Counted from the stretch's first letter, positions 35,384-44,861 are shown. The stretch is 64,000 nucleotides of DNA from Lachnospiraceae bacterium (GCA_019421365.1 JAHZFJ010000003.1:1-64000); one strand, 5' to 3'. Numbers and translations: made by a program. Notes: generated from the letters alone by a model not told the origin.

Positions 35384-36475
35384 ATGACTCGTAGAGAGAA
35401 GCAATTGTTAGAGTGGATTGAAGAAAACCCCTTAATATCACAACAAGAATTAGCTGACCTTGCAGGAATAACACGTTCCTCGGTTGCAGTTCACATATCT
35501 AATCTAATGAAGAAGGGTATGATTCTTGGTAAGGGATATATTGTTCAAAAAAACAATTATGCAGTAGTTCTTGGCGGGGTGAATATGGATATATTCGGAA
35601 GACCATATAACCCACTTATAAACAAAGATTCAAATCCTGGACAAGTAAGAATGACATTTGGCGGAGTTGGAAGAAACATCGCACATAACTTACGTCTTCT
35701 TGGGACTGAAGTCAAACTAATCACTGCATTTGGTGAAGATATGAATGCGCAAAAGATAACAAAGAATTGTATGGACCTTGGTATTGATACTACTAATTCA
35801 TTAACGGTTCCTAATGGTGTTACCTCTAGCTATCTATTCATAACTTCTGATGACGGTGATATGGAATTAGCAGTATCTGACATGGAGATATATCGTTACT
35901 TAACTCCTGATTATATCTCCAGTAAAATGGACATTATTAATAATGCCTCCATATGTATCATTGATACAAATCTCTCAGAAGGAGCAATCAACTATTTAGC
36001 ACAGTATTGTACTGTTCCTATCTTCGTTGACCCTGTTTCTTCCACAAAGGCTAGAAAATTACTTACCTCATTAGGTAATTTTCACTCTATTAAACCAAAT
36101 CGCATTGAAGCGGAGTTATTAACAGGCATCAGAATTACAGATGAAAAGAGTATGAAAAAAGCTACTAAGTACCTATTAGATTTAGGTATAAGTCAAGTAT
36201 TCCTTTCACTTGGTAAAGATGGGGTGTTCTGTGCTAATAAGTATGAATCTGCTCTTTTACCTTGTTTGAAGACAAATCTTGTGAATACAACAGGGGCTGG
36301 TGATAGTTTCATGGCTGCTATAGCATGGGGCTACTTAAATGGTCTTACTTTGACCGAAAGTACGAAGTTAGGTCTCGCAACTTCAAGCATCTGTTGTGAA
36401 GGCAAAAACACTATTAATGAATCTCTTACCATTCAGGCTGCACTTACAAGAGCCCGAATTGATATGAAGATATAG
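35384..36475 (+). CDS. psuK: Pseudouridine kinase with N-terminal helix-turn-helix
   Basis: 363 residues from the ATG at 35384, placed 11 nt after AGGAGG; a GTG four codons earlier overlaps that site. A winged helix (about 1-55; ISQQELADLAGITRSSVAVHISNL) precedes a PfkB-family kinase (about 65-355) with MDIFGRP, the FGGVGRNIAHNL segment and the catalytic NTTGAGDSF. It would phosphorylate pseudouridine to the 5'-phosphate for the next enzyme, PsuG. The added DNA-binding domain suggests it also regulates, perhaps its own operon. Confidence 0.9.
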   Translation: MTRREKQLLEWIEENPLISQQELADLAGITRSSVAVHISNLMKKGMILGKGYIVQKNNYAVVLGGVNMDIFGRPYNPLINKDSNPGQVRMTFGGVGRNIAHNLRLLGTEVKLITAFGEDMNAQKITKNCMDLGIDTTNSLTVPNGVTSSYLFITSDDGDMELAVSDMEIYRYLTPDYISSKMDIINNASICIIDTNLSEGAINYLAQYCTVPIFVDPVSSTKARKLLTSLGNFHSIKPNRIEAELLTGIRITDEKSMKKATKYLLDLGISQVFLSLGKDGVFCANKYESALLPCLKTNLVNTTGAGDSFMAAIAWGYLNGLTLTESTKLGLATSSICCEGKNTINESLTIQAALTRARIDMKI

Positions 36476-36514
36476 ACACATAATGATAAGATAAAATAAC
36501 TAGGAGGTTATCAC

Positions 36515-37435
36515 ATGAATCAATTAAATAAATATCTTGACGTTGCGCCAGAAGTGCAACAAGCTCTTGCTGAAGGAAAACCAGTTGTTGCCCTTGAATC
36601 TACAATCATCTCTCATGGTATGCCATATCCACAAAACGTGGAAACTGCTCTTGCAGTAGAAAAAATCATTCGTGACAATGGTGCTATCCCTGCTACAACA
36701 GCAATTATCAAAGGAAGATTAAAAGTTGGTATTTCTAAAGAAGAAATCGATTATTTAGGAAAGAAAGGCTTAGCAGTTACAAAAACTAGCCGTCGTGATA
36801 TTCCTATTCTTGTAGCAAGAGGTGAAGATGGTGCTTCAACAGTAGCTACAACAATGATTCTTGCTTCTTTAGCTGGTGTTAAAATCTTCGCTACTGGTGG
36901 CATTGGCGGTGTTCATCGTGGTGCTGAAACTACTATGGATATCTCTGCTGACCTTGAAGAACTTGGAATGACTGATGTTATGGTTGTTTGTGCTGGTGCT
37001 AAATCAATCTTAGACCTTGGCCTTACATTAGAATACTTAGAAACAAAAGGTGTTCCAGTACTTGGTTACCAAACTGAAGAATTACCTGCTTTCTATACAA
37101 GAAAGAGTGGTTTCAAAGTAGATTATAGAATGGATACTCCAAAAGAATTAGCAGATGCTTTTAGTGCTAAATTAGATCTTGGATTACGTGGTGGTATGTT
37201 AGTTACTAACCCAATTCCGGAAGAATATGCTATGGATTACGATACAATTAACAAAGCTATCAACGATGCAATTGAAAAAATGAATGAGTTAGGTATCAAA
37301 GGTAAAGAAACAACTCCTTTCTTACTTAATGAAATTCAATTAATCACAGGTGGAAACAGTTTACAATCCAATATCCAACTTGTATATAACAACGCTAAAC
37401 TTGCTGCACAAGTTGCTTGTGAAATGTGCAAATAA
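36515..37435 (+). CDS. psuG: Pseudouridine-5'-phosphate glycosidase
   Basis: 306 residues. Highly characteristic stretches include ALESTIISHGMPYPQN, ATTAIIKGRLKVG and TGGIGGVHRGAE. The enzyme splits pseudouridine 5'-phosphate into uracil and ribose 5-phosphate. It follows psuK by 39 bp, behind TAGGAGG, forming a two-gene pathway for recycling pseudouridine from RNA. A strong terminator follows. Confidence 0.96.
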   Translation: MNQLNKYLDVAPEVQQALAEGKPVVALESTIISHGMPYPQNVETALAVEKIIRDNGAIPATTAIIKGRLKVGISKEEIDYLGKKGLAVTKTSRRDIPILVARGEDGASTVATTMILASLAGVKIFATGGIGGVHRGAETTMDISADLEELGMTDVMVVCAGAKSILDLGLTLEYLETKGVPVLGYQTEELPAFYTRKSGFKVDYRMDTPKELADAFSAKLDLGLRGGMLVTNPIPEEYAMDYDTINKAINDAIEKMNELGIKGKETTPFLLNEIQLITGGNSLQSNIQLVYNNAKLAAQVACEMCK

Positions 37436-37491
37436 TTCCCTACTAAAGTTCCCCAACTTTATAATATAGAATTTAATAATATTGCTTCAAT

Positions 37492-37538
37492 ATGCCAACA
37501 AAAAAAGACAATCCTAGATTGTCTTTTTTTGTTGGCAT
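37492..37538. terminator. Terminator between psuG and the DUF523 gene
   Basis: Perfect 22-bp arms (37492-37513, 37517-37538) with a 3-nt loop and internal A7/T7 runs, shared by convergent genes. Confidence 0.93.
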
Positions 37539-37547
37539 TGTTTTCGT

Positions 37548-37982
37548 CTATGCATTGAAAAACTCTGTAAAGTTATCTTCATTTAGAATACGAATTCCCT
37601 TATTAGCAAGAAGTTCTGCTGTAACACCATTTCCTGATACTTTATTACCTGAAAATGTACCATCGTAAATCACTCCATATCCACAAGAAGGACTATTCTT
37701 CTTAAGAATGGCTGTATCGCACTGATATAGCTCACTAATATAAATTGCTTGCTCTGCACCTTTTCTAAAAGCTTCTGTTACATCCGTTCCATCTTTACCG
37801 ACTATGTATTCTCCTTTTCGTTCTGACGGTACCCTAGGTGTAGGTAGACCCCCTAGCTGCTCTGGACATACTGGAATCAAATTATGTTCTTTTCTTAACT
37901 CTAGTATTTCTTCTCTCTTGCAGTTATCTCCACAGTATCTACAATCTACCCCTAATAAACATGCACTGACTATAATATTCAT
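37548..37982 (-). CDS. DUF523 family protein
   Basis: 144 residues with the family's cysteines: SACLLGVDCRYCGDNC at the N-terminus, PVCPEQLGGLPTPR and KKNSPSCGYG. The Cys pattern could bind a metal or Fe-S cluster. The biochemical role of the family is not established. It is a single gene, convergent with psuG. Confidence 0.9.
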   Translation of the reverse strand: MNIIVSACLLGVDCRYCGDNCKREEILELRKEHNLIPVCPEQLGGLPTPRVPSERKGEYIVGKDGTDVTEAFRKGAEQAIYISELYQCDTAILKKNSPSCGYGVIYDGTFSGNKVSGNGVTAELLANKGIRILNEDNFTEFFNA

Positions 37983-38281
37983 TCTTGCTATCTTTCCCTT
38001 TCCTATTGATTCTTCTTAAAGTATAGTAATCACTACACTACTTGTCAATTGAATATAAATAACGATTTTTATTGATTTCTTCTATGTATCTTAAGAAATA
38101 CTTAAGGGTTTCTTCTATAATAATTTATTGACTTTTCTACTCATCAACAATTACAATTGATATTCATAAAGGTACTAAAAAACAAGTGAAATTTACTAAA
38201 ATTTTATTTGTTTTTAACATTGCAAATCATATCAAAATGTTATATCATAATACGGCAAAAGCTTTGATTTTATAATATAAC

Positions 38282-38309
38282 TTGACTATTCGCTTTATTA
38301 AGTTATGTT
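38282..38309 (+). promoter_or_regulatory. Promoter of the LtaS-like gene
   Basis: -35 TTGACT (38282-38287), 16-bp spacer, -10 TATGTT (38304-38309). The rest of the 388-bp gap from 37983 is AT-rich with no gene. Confidence 0.5.
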
Positions 38310-38370
38310 TATATATACTTGGGGATACGGGATCAATATATATGATATCACCATGTGGAGGAGGATAACG

Positions 38371-40449
38371 ATGTTACCAAGATTAAAGAATCTATTTTCA
38401 AAAGAAGAATTGAAGAATCTACTACAATTCATTTATTTATCATTAGCTATAAATTTACTAATAGAAATTCTAAACAGAGCATCACTAATAGAAGCATTAA
38501 AACATGTTTTAACTAATCCACTTGTATTCACATACAATTCTTTGATTGTATTTCTAACGTTATCCATAGCTTTTCTAGTGAAACGAAGACTCTTTGTTAC
38601 AACCATTGTATCCATCATTTGGATAGGATTTGCTATAACAAATGCCGTATTATTATCAATGCGTGTAACACCATTTACAGCGGTTGACTTATCCTTAATG
38701 GACGAAGCTTTACCAATGATTAATGTATACTTAACTAAATGGCAAATCGTACTTATTATTATAGCTGCTATTGCCGCTATTACAATCGTTGTATTATTAT
38801 TCATATTTGCACCGAAATACCAAAAACGTGTAGCTCGCATTCGTAATTCAGTGTGTTTAGTTTTGTTATTCGGTACAATTTTATTCCTTACTAGTCTTGG
38901 TATTAGCACCAATGCATTGGCAAAGAACTTCGGTAACCTTGCTGATGCCTATAAAGATTATGGTTTTGTATACTGTTTTACTAACAGCGTTGTTAATACG
39001 GGTATTGATAAACCAAAGGACTACTCAGAAGAAAAGATAACGGAACTTGCAGAAGATACATTAACTACAACTCCAGAAGTCGAAGAAGTTAAGAAGAAAA
39101 CTCCTAACATCATCATGATTCAACTTGAATCATTGTACGATGTTACGCTTATGAAGGATTACACATATTCCGAAGATCCACTACCAAATTATCATGCATT
39201 ACAAAAGGAATTCAGTCATGGTTTCCTCAATGTTCCTTCTGTTGGTGCAGGTACAGCGAATACAGAATTCGAAGTAATAACTGGCATGAACTTAGATTTC
39301 TTTGGTCCTGGTGAATATCCATATAAAACAATCTTAAAAGAAACAACTTGCGAGAGTATAGCTTATAACCTAAAAGAACTTAACTACTCCACTCATGCAA
39401 TTCATAATAATGATGGTACTTTCTATGGTCGTAATCAAGTATTTAGTAATTTAGGATTTGATACATTCACATCATTAGAATATATGCACAATGTTGAACT
39501 AAACCCAATGGGTTGGGCAAAAGATAATGTTCTGATAGAAGAAATACTAAAATCATTGAAATCTACCAAAGAACAAGATTTTATATATTCGATCTCCGTT
39601 CAAGGCCATGGTAAATATCCTGGCAGTGAAGAGGATTTCTCAGTTACAGATAGCGCAACACTTTCTAGTTCAGGTTCAAGTGTTACCGGAGATGAAGAAG
39701 ACCAACATCAATATACTTTAAAAGAAGGCTATACCCCATCTGTAGATGCTATTACAGTGGAAGGAATATCTGAAGAAGAACGTTGTGCTTTCGAATATTA
39801 TGTAAACCAAATTCATGAGATGGATGCTTTCATCGGCGATCTAATTAAAGAGTTAGAAAAATTAGATGAAGATGTTGTTTTGGTATTTTATGGTGATCAT
39901 TTACCTAGTTTAGGTATTGAACCTAGTGACCTAGAGAACGATAATATCTATCAAACATCATATATTATCTGGGATAATATGGGCCTTCCTGAGATTGATA
40001 CAGATATGGAAGCTTATCAGATTTCTGCTTCTATTCTAAAACGTCTGAATATTGATAATGGATATATTACTAAACTACATCAGAATGCATCTGATTCAGA
40101 AAGTTATCTTGACGAGTTAGAATTACTTCAATATGATATGTTATATGGAGACCAAACAATATTCAATGGAATAAGTCCATACATTCCAACTGATTTAAAA
40201 ATGGGTGTTGATGATATTAAAGTTGATGGCATTCTAAACTCTGGAGAGAATATGTATATTCAAGGAGAAAACTTCACGGAATATAGTAAAGTTTACTTGA
40301 ATGATACAGAATTAGAAACAACTTATGTAGATGAAAAAAACCTAGCAATCGCCACTACTACACTAAACTCTGGTGATGAAATCAAAGTTGGCCAAAAAGG
40401 TGACGATAAGTTTGTCTTAAGTTATACTGAACCATATATATATAAATAG
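38371..40449 (+). CDS. LTA synthase-like sulfatase-fold protein with C-terminal IPT/TIG-like domain
   Basis: 692 residues from the ATG at 38371, behind GGAGGAGG; an ORF start 22 codons upstream has no ribosome site. About five membrane helices (about 20-200) precede a sulfatase-type domain (about 240-600). The metal site is IIMIQLES and FYGDHLP, and Thr295 in GAGTANTEFE matches the catalytic threonine. The last 80 residues have a beta-rich IPT/TIG-like pattern (NMYIQGENFTEYSKVYLN) not usual in LtaS. It probably polymerises glycerol phosphate or transfers phosphoglycerol at the outer membrane face. Confidence 0.87.
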   Translation: MLPRLKNLFSKEELKNLLQFIYLSLAINLLIEILNRASLIEALKHVLTNPLVFTYNSLIVFLTLSIAFLVKRRLFVTTIVSIIWIGFAITNAVLLSMRVTPFTAVDLSLMDEALPMINVYLTKWQIVLIIIAAIAAITIVVLLFIFAPKYQKRVARIRNSVCLVLLFGTILFLTSLGISTNALAKNFGNLADAYKDYGFVYCFTNSVVNTGIDKPKDYSEEKITELAEDTLTTTPEVEEVKKKTPNIIMIQLESLYDVTLMKDYTYSEDPLPNYHALQKEFSHGFLNVPSVGAGTANTEFEVITGMNLDFFGPGEYPYKTILKETTCESIAYNLKELNYSTHAIHNNDGTFYGRNQVFSNLGFDTFTSLEYMHNVELNPMGWAKDNVLIEEILKSLKSTKEQDFIYSISVQGHGKYPGSEEDFSVTDSATLSSSGSSVTGDEEDQHQYTLKEGYTPSVDAITVEGISEEERCAFEYYVNQIHEMDAFIGDLIKELEKLDEDVVLVFYGDHLPSLGIEPSDLENDNIYQTSYIIWDNMGLPEIDTDMEAYQISASILKRLNIDNGYITKLHQNASDSESYLDELELLQYDMLYGDQTIFNGISPYIPTDLKMGVDDIKVDGILNSGENMYIQGENFTEYSKVYLNDTELETTYVDEKNLAIATTTLNSGDEIKVGQKGDDKFVLSYTEPYIYK

Positions 40450-40467
40450 AATATTTTAATTATGAGG

Positions 40468-40501
40468 AAAGCCTAGTAACTATTCGTTACTAGGCTTTTT
40501 T
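40468..40501 (+). terminator. Terminator of the LtaS-like gene
   Basis: AAAGCCTAGTAAC (40468-40480) pairs with GTTACTAGGCTTT (40486-40498), then UUU. Confidence 0.92.
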
Positions 40502-40761
40502 GGGATATAATTAATCCAGTATGAAGATATCCTTACGCAAATGTCAGGGATACACTTGCATTTTTGAATGATACCTTTATAATAAATATAGATGTTATTC
40601 CGCTAAGATTATAATAACTCTTTGGGAAAGTTTTTTTCTAACGGAATATCAACATTATAGCTCTAAAAAAGAGTAAATTCTTCATTCAAAGAAACTTTAA
40701 CTAATACAAAACTGCTCAACAATTGCTACATTTAATTTCTAGAAGAAAGGAGCCATTGTTA

Positions 40762-40785
40762 ATATCACAAGATTATTTGTGATAT
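40762..40785 (+). promoter_or_regulatory. Hairpin in the AraC gene leader
   Basis: ATATCACAA (40762-40770) and TTGTGATAT (40777-40785) form a perfect stem between an AAAGGAG site (40746-40752) and the ATG codons at 40784 and 40799. It may tune translation of the regulator. The upstream stretch 40505-40745 shows nothing else. Confidence 0.45.
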
Positions 40786-40798
40786 GCATGGGATAACA

Positions 40799-41692
40799 AT
40801 GAATCTACAAGAATATACCAAATTACACGAGAATAAGAAACATGGGAATTATTTATTACCGCTTAAGCTTTATCAAGTGAAAGTTCCTGATTACTTTACC
40901 GATATTAATATACATTGGCACGAAGAGCTTGAAATAGTTCTCATTACAAGGGGAAAAGGTATCTTTTATATTGACTTGAAACCGTATACAGTAACCGAAG
41001 GGGATTTCTTGTTGCTAAATCCTTATGTATTACATTCTTGCTCTCAATACAAGCAAGAAGAATATGAGGCGGATTCGTTTGTATTAAACATGTCTATGTT
41101 AGATACGAATCATGATAGTTGTTCTATCAAGTTTATTAATTCAATTGCTGAAAATAAAGTAATTTTTCCATTCGTACTCAAACCAGATACACCCGGTTAC
41201 CCTCTACTTAAGGAATACTTTATTAAAAGCAAAATCGCATATATGGATAAACATAAAGGGTTTGAACTAGAATTAAAAGCTTATCTATATCTATTCTTAC
41301 ATACACTCTTTACTAATATACCAGTTGAAGTCCCTGATCCTGTTAATGTAGATGATGCTATAACCGATAAAATCAAGATTATTCTTAAGTACATCAAAGA
41401 AAATTTTACGGAACAACTGACAGTAAAGGATATGGCGGAACAACTTAATTTTAGTGAATATCATTTTATGCGTTTCTTTAAGAAGCATCTTGGAGTCACT
41501 TGTATTGAATATATTAATAACTACAGACTTGACATCGCTGCAAAGAAATTAAGTACAACAAATCATTCTATTATGGAAGTAGCCTTAGAGACTGGTTTTA
41601 ATAACATTTCTTATTTTAACAAATTATTTAAAGAAAAATTCAAATTAACACCAAAAGAATTTCGAAGTTCAATAGCATATCCAACAAATTAA
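40799..41692 (+). CDS. AraC family transcriptional regulator
   Basis: 297 residues from the ATG at 40799; an alternative ATG at 40784 lies in a hairpin. The N-terminal cupin domain (about 25-160) has HWHEELEIVLITRGKGIFYI. The C-terminal pair of helix-turn-helices (about 195-292) has LTVKDMAEQLNFSEYHFMRFFKKHLG and the hallmark GFNNISYFNKLFKEKFKLTPKEF. It faces the end of the eut operon but is convergent with it, so it need not control eut. The cupin suggests a sugar or small-molecule signal. Confidence 0.9.
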   Translation: MNLQEYTKLHENKKHGNYLLPLKLYQVKVPDYFTDINIHWHEELEIVLITRGKGIFYIDLKPYTVTEGDFLLLNPYVLHSCSQYKQEEYEADSFVLNMSMLDTNHDSCSIKFINSIAENKVIFPFVLKPDTPGYPLLKEYFIKSKIAYMDKHKGFELELKAYLYLFLHTLFTNIPVEVPDPVNVDDAITDKIKIILKYIKENFTEQLTVKDMAEQLNFSEYHFMRFFKKHLGVTCIEYINNYRLDIAAKKLSTTNHSIMEVALETGFNNISYFNKLFKEKFKLTPKEFRSSIAYPTN

Positions 41693-41693
41693 G

Positions 41694-41732
41694 AGAAAAG
41701 ACAATTTACATGTTTAGTAAATTGTCTTTTCT
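41694..41732. terminator. Bidirectional terminator at the end of the eut operon
   Basis: Perfect 16-bp arms AGAAAAGACAATTTAC (41694-41709) and GTAAATTGTCTTTTCT (41717-41732), shared by the AraC gene and eutQ. Confidence 0.9.
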
Positions 41733-41762
41733 AGTTGTTTACTACCATCTATTATATCCTAA

Positions 41763-42233
41763 CTATGCTTGGTTTGCCCAATCTGCTGGATAAGTCACAT
41801 AGATAAATCTTGCATAATTTGGTACAGAGAATTTGATTGAAGAACCTTTTGGAATTAAAATCAATTCTCCTGGACCAGCAGTAACTGTTTTTCCGTTGAT
41901 TATGATACTAAGACTACCTTCTATCACATAATCAACTTCATCATAATTTAATGTCCAATCGAATGTGGTATCCTTCATCTCCATGATACCACAACCAAGA
42001 CGAGGACTTTCTCCAAGAGAGAATAGATCTTTCGTATATACGATATCTCCTGGCTTTCCGGTATCCATTCTATCTTCTTCAGTTACTTTAATACCTGGAA
42101 CACGAACTGCTATTACTCCCTCTTTAGTACACTCTCTTTTGGAATCCAATGCACATCCACTGGTGATATTAGACAGTTTCTCATTTAATATATCACGAAT
42201 CATCGATTCTATTGTATAACGATTTACTTCCAT
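41763..42233 (-). CDS. eutQ: Ethanolamine utilization protein EutQ (short form)
   Basis: 156 residues, shorter than the roughly 230 of E. coli EutQ. The cupin barrel (about 70-150) has DEVDYVIEGSLSIIINGKTVTAGPGELILIPKGSSI. The first 20 residues (MEVNRYTIESMIRDILNEKL) form an amphipathic helix like an encapsulation peptide. EutQ has been reported as an acetate kinase with a shell-assembly role. It is the last gene of the eut operon, 11 bp after eutH. Confidence 0.88.
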   Translation of the reverse strand: MEVNRYTIESMIRDILNEKLSNITSGCALDSKRECTKEGVIAVRVPGIKVTEEDRMDTGKPGDIVYTKDLFSLGESPRLGCGIMEMKDTTFDWTLNYDEVDYVIEGSLSIIINGKTVTAGPGELILIPKGSSIKFSVPNYARFIYVTYPADWANQA

Positions 42234-42244
42234 TCTTACTCTCC

Positions 42245-43333
42245 TTAGACTTCTTTTCCTAATGTTTTATTGGCAATAAATATAGCAACGATAACTGCTG
42301 TTATACCTGCAACTAACTTACCAATAATCATTGGAACGATCATAGTTGAATCAAAACCAGCTGTAAAGCCTAAGTGATCACCGAATACGAACGCAGCTGA
42401 AACTGCAAAAGCAACGTTTAATATCTTACCACGATTATCCATATCCTTCATCATACCAAACATAGGGATAGAGTTTGCTAAACTGGCAACCAAACCTGCT
42501 GCTGCAACATCGTTCATACCTAATACTTTACCTAATGCCATAAGAGGTTTTTTGAAAACTTTAGTGATTACATATACTAATGGGAATGCACCAGCTAACA
42601 CAATTGCAATATCTGCTACAATTTGAAAACCTTCGCTTAAAGGATTCATACCCTTAATTACAACTATACCTGTAAGTTGCTCTACAATACCTGCAATTAA
42701 ACCAATTGTAATAACTGCAACAACTATTTTACCAAATATAGTAAAACCTTTTATCATTCCATTTTGGAATTTTAATAGACCTAGTACAATTAATACTGCA
42801 ATTATAATAATCGGTACTAAATTTCTTAAAACCATCATAATTGGAAAACCTGCAATTAATCCACCGACAAAAGCACCAATTGGAATTGTTACAACACCTG
42901 CTAATACGCCAGTTGCAAGGTATTTTCTATCATCAGGAGCAATAATACCAAGTGCTACTGGTATTGTAAATACGATTGTAGGTCCAAGCATTGCTCCTAC
43001 AATTAAACCACCGAATTTACCAGCATCTTCTGTTAAAGCTAGTGCTTGTGCTAATGGTGCACCACCCATATCATTCGCAAGTATCGTACCTGCAAACATA
43101 GCTGGATCAGCGCCTAAAAAACTATACACTGGTACAACAATTGGTTTTAATAAATCAGCAAGAACTGGAGCTAAAGCAATGATTCCCACCATAGAAATTG
43201 CAAGAGATCCAATTGCTAGTATACCTTCCTCAAATTTTTCTCCTAAACCAAACTTATTTCCGATAATACGGTCTATTGCACCTAGAACTGCAAAAACAAC
43301 CATAATGTAGACAATTATCTCATTAACGCTCAT
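42245..43333 (-). CDS. eutH: Ethanolamine transporter EutH
   Basis: 362 residues, about ten membrane helices. Conserved EutH regions are NDMGGAPLAQALA, a polar stretch VASLANSIPMFGMMKDMDNRGK and FGDHLGFTAGFD. It brings ethanolamine across the membrane, mainly needed at low external pH or concentration. It overlaps the PduT-like gene by 4 bp (ATGA) behind AAAGGAGG. Confidence 0.93.
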   Translation of the reverse strand: MSVNEIIVYIMVVFAVLGAIDRIIGNKFGLGEKFEEGILAIGSLAISMVGIIALAPVLADLLKPIVVPVYSFLGADPAMFAGTILANDMGGAPLAQALALTEDAGKFGGLIVGAMLGPTIVFTIPVALGIIAPDDRKYLATGVLAGVVTIPIGAFVGGLIAGFPIMMVLRNLVPIIIIAVLIVLGLLKFQNGMIKGFTIFGKIVVAVITIGLIAGIVEQLTGIVVIKGMNPLSEGFQIVADIAIVLAGAFPLVYVITKVFKKPLMALGKVLGMNDVAAAGLVASLANSIPMFGMMKDMDNRGKILNVAFAVSAAFVFGDHLGFTAGFDSTMIVPMIIGKLVAGITAVIVAIFIANKTLGKEV

Positions 43334-43902
43334 TCGTTTACCTCCTTTTTCCCATGCACTAGTTGTTCAATCATTTCTTCACTTGGTGATGGGATAATTG
43401 CGATATTCGCACTTTCATATTCACCTAATAGAGTCTTACCTTCCTGAAATGCATATTGGATACTACTAACTGATCCTGTTACTAGAAAGACCAGTTTTCC
43501 TCCGATAGCAAAAGCCATATATATCTTTAAAAGGGATACATCTGCTGCTTTTAATACAATATCAAGTACTCGGATACCTGTACAGACTTTTCTTGTTTCT
43601 ATAATCCCAATTGCATCAATATAACTTGGATGCACGTACCGATTGCGAAAGCCATCTACTATTTCAGGAGATACATTGTGGACCCGAAAGCTATCCACAA
43701 GGCTCTTTTCCGCTAGGTCCTCACCACAATCTATCGCTTCATCTACGGCATCCTCTTCTCCAGTAATGATAACAAGGAATTTTCCAGGGCAAATTGTGCG
43801 AAAATAGAGAATTTCTACGTTTGCTTTCTTAACAATAGCATCAGCTATATACATCCCTCTGCTGATACTTTGAAATTCTAAAGCTCCGATACTCTTACTC
43901 AT
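43330..43902 (-). CDS. Tandem-BMC shell protein, PduT-like with Fe-S cysteine
   Basis: 190 residues made of two BMC folds (about 4-85 and 97-182), a trimeric BMC-T shell protein. Cys38 in TICPGKF sits at the exact position (Cys38) that binds a 4Fe-4S cluster at the pore of PduT. PduT-like proteins are thought to pass electrons across the shell. Ethanolamine operons of enteric bacteria lack this subunit. It overlaps the eutH and eutN genes by 4 bp each. Confidence 0.85.
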   Translation of the reverse strand: MSKSIGALEFQSISRGMYIADAIVKKANVEILYFRTICPGKFLVIITGEEDAVDEAIDCGEDLAEKSLVDSFRVHNVSPEIVDGFRNRYVHPSYIDAIGIIETRKVCTGIRVLDIVLKAADVSLLKIYMAFAIGGKLVFLVTGSVSSIQYAFQEGKTLLGEYESANIAIIPSPSEEMIEQLVHGKKEVNE

Positions 43903-44186
43903 GACTTAAGCACCTCGATTGAATCAACAATACCAATAATTGCAGCATCAATAGGAGTATCGGAGCTTTGAATAGCATATCTGGCAGAACCGCCTCGTAC
44001 AACGAGTACGGTATCTCCCACACCCGCACCAACAATGTCTGCGGCAACAGTAATACGGTCATTCAATGTTTCATACTCATTCATACTCTTAATAATCATT
44101 AGCTTTAGTCCATTCAAATTCTCGTCTTTCTTTGTTGCCCACACACTGCCAATTACTTTGCCTAATTCCAAATTTGCCGCCTCCAC
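43899..44186 (-). CDS. eutN: Microcompartment vertex protein EutN
   Basis: 95 residues of the EutN/CcmL pentamer family: GKVIGSVWATKK near the start, VGDTVLVVRGGSAR, and DAAIIGIVDSIEV at the end. It forms the pentameric caps that close shell vertices. It overlaps the PduT-like gene (4 bp) and shares a base with the gene upstream, so translation is tightly coupled. Confidence 0.94.
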   Translation of the reverse strand: MEAANLELGKVIGSVWATKKDENLNGLKLMIIKSMNEYETLNDRITVAADIVGAGVGDTVLVVRGGSARYAIQSSDTPIDAAIIGIVDSIEVLKS

Positions 44187-44848
44187 TATCCTCGTTCTAT
44201 ATGAATTTGATGCTCCCTAATATAATCTCTAGCCATTGGAGTAATTATACAATCTTGTGTAATTAATACCACACGGTTTTTATCCATCCGACTATTTATA
44301 AAGTCTTTTTCAAGAAGAAGATGTTTTTTTCTCCAATCCACTTTTCCGATTACAGTATTAGATACATCGTTCCCATTATAATTTTGATCTGTAAACTGTT
44401 GATATTGCCTTTTACTATAATAAATGTTTTCTTTGAATATTTCTACAGGATTTTGAATTATTTGAACTCCATAGTTTCTAAGTTTCAACTCATAATCTTG
44501 GTACAGATGAAATAAAGCTTTATAAGCAATCCGTCTATATCTTTGATATTCAAATGCATCTTCTAAGATATAGACTTTCTTGCCATTTAAGAGACGATCT
44601 AGAATAATTTCTTCTTCTCTTGTGTTTGCCATTCCATTTGCTAAATTGGCTAACATTGCAGGAGCCATTGTTGTAACTAATACAATATCATCATCTGTAC
44701 TGTAAGAAGTACAAGTTAGAAACTCAATACCTTGACTACTATAGTTCTCTTCCGGAATATCACCAATTACACATACTCTATTAGAGTCCTTTCGTAAACG
44801 ATTCATTAACTCAGTTACAATATCCTGAATGAAATTCTCTCTATCCAT
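44186..44848 (-). CDS. Ethanolamine utilization-associated hypothetical protein
   Basis: 220 residues, a family seen in Clostridia eut operons without known activity. The N-terminus (MDRENFIQDIVTELMNRL) is an amphipathic helix suited to shell encapsulation. A middle region is a possible Rossmann-like fold (VCVIGDI, DIVLVTTMAP, GKKVYIL). The C-terminal tail VLITQDCIITPMARDYI resembles the N-terminal motif of EutT here (ILTPSARTYL). It may be an accessory factor for cargo or cofactor handling; this is inference. Confidence 0.65.
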   Translation of the reverse strand: MDRENFIQDIVTELMNRLRKDSNRVCVIGDIPEENYSSQGIEFLTCTSYSTDDDIVLVTTMAPAMLANLANGMANTREEEIILDRLLNGKKVYILEDAFEYQRYRRIAYKALFHLYQDYELKLRNYGVQIIQNPVEIFKENIYYSKRQYQQFTDQNYNGNDVSNTVIGKVDWRKKHLLLEKDFINSRMDKNRVVLITQDCIITPMARDYIREHQIHIERG

Positions 44849-44861
44849 CCTGCCACCTCGA

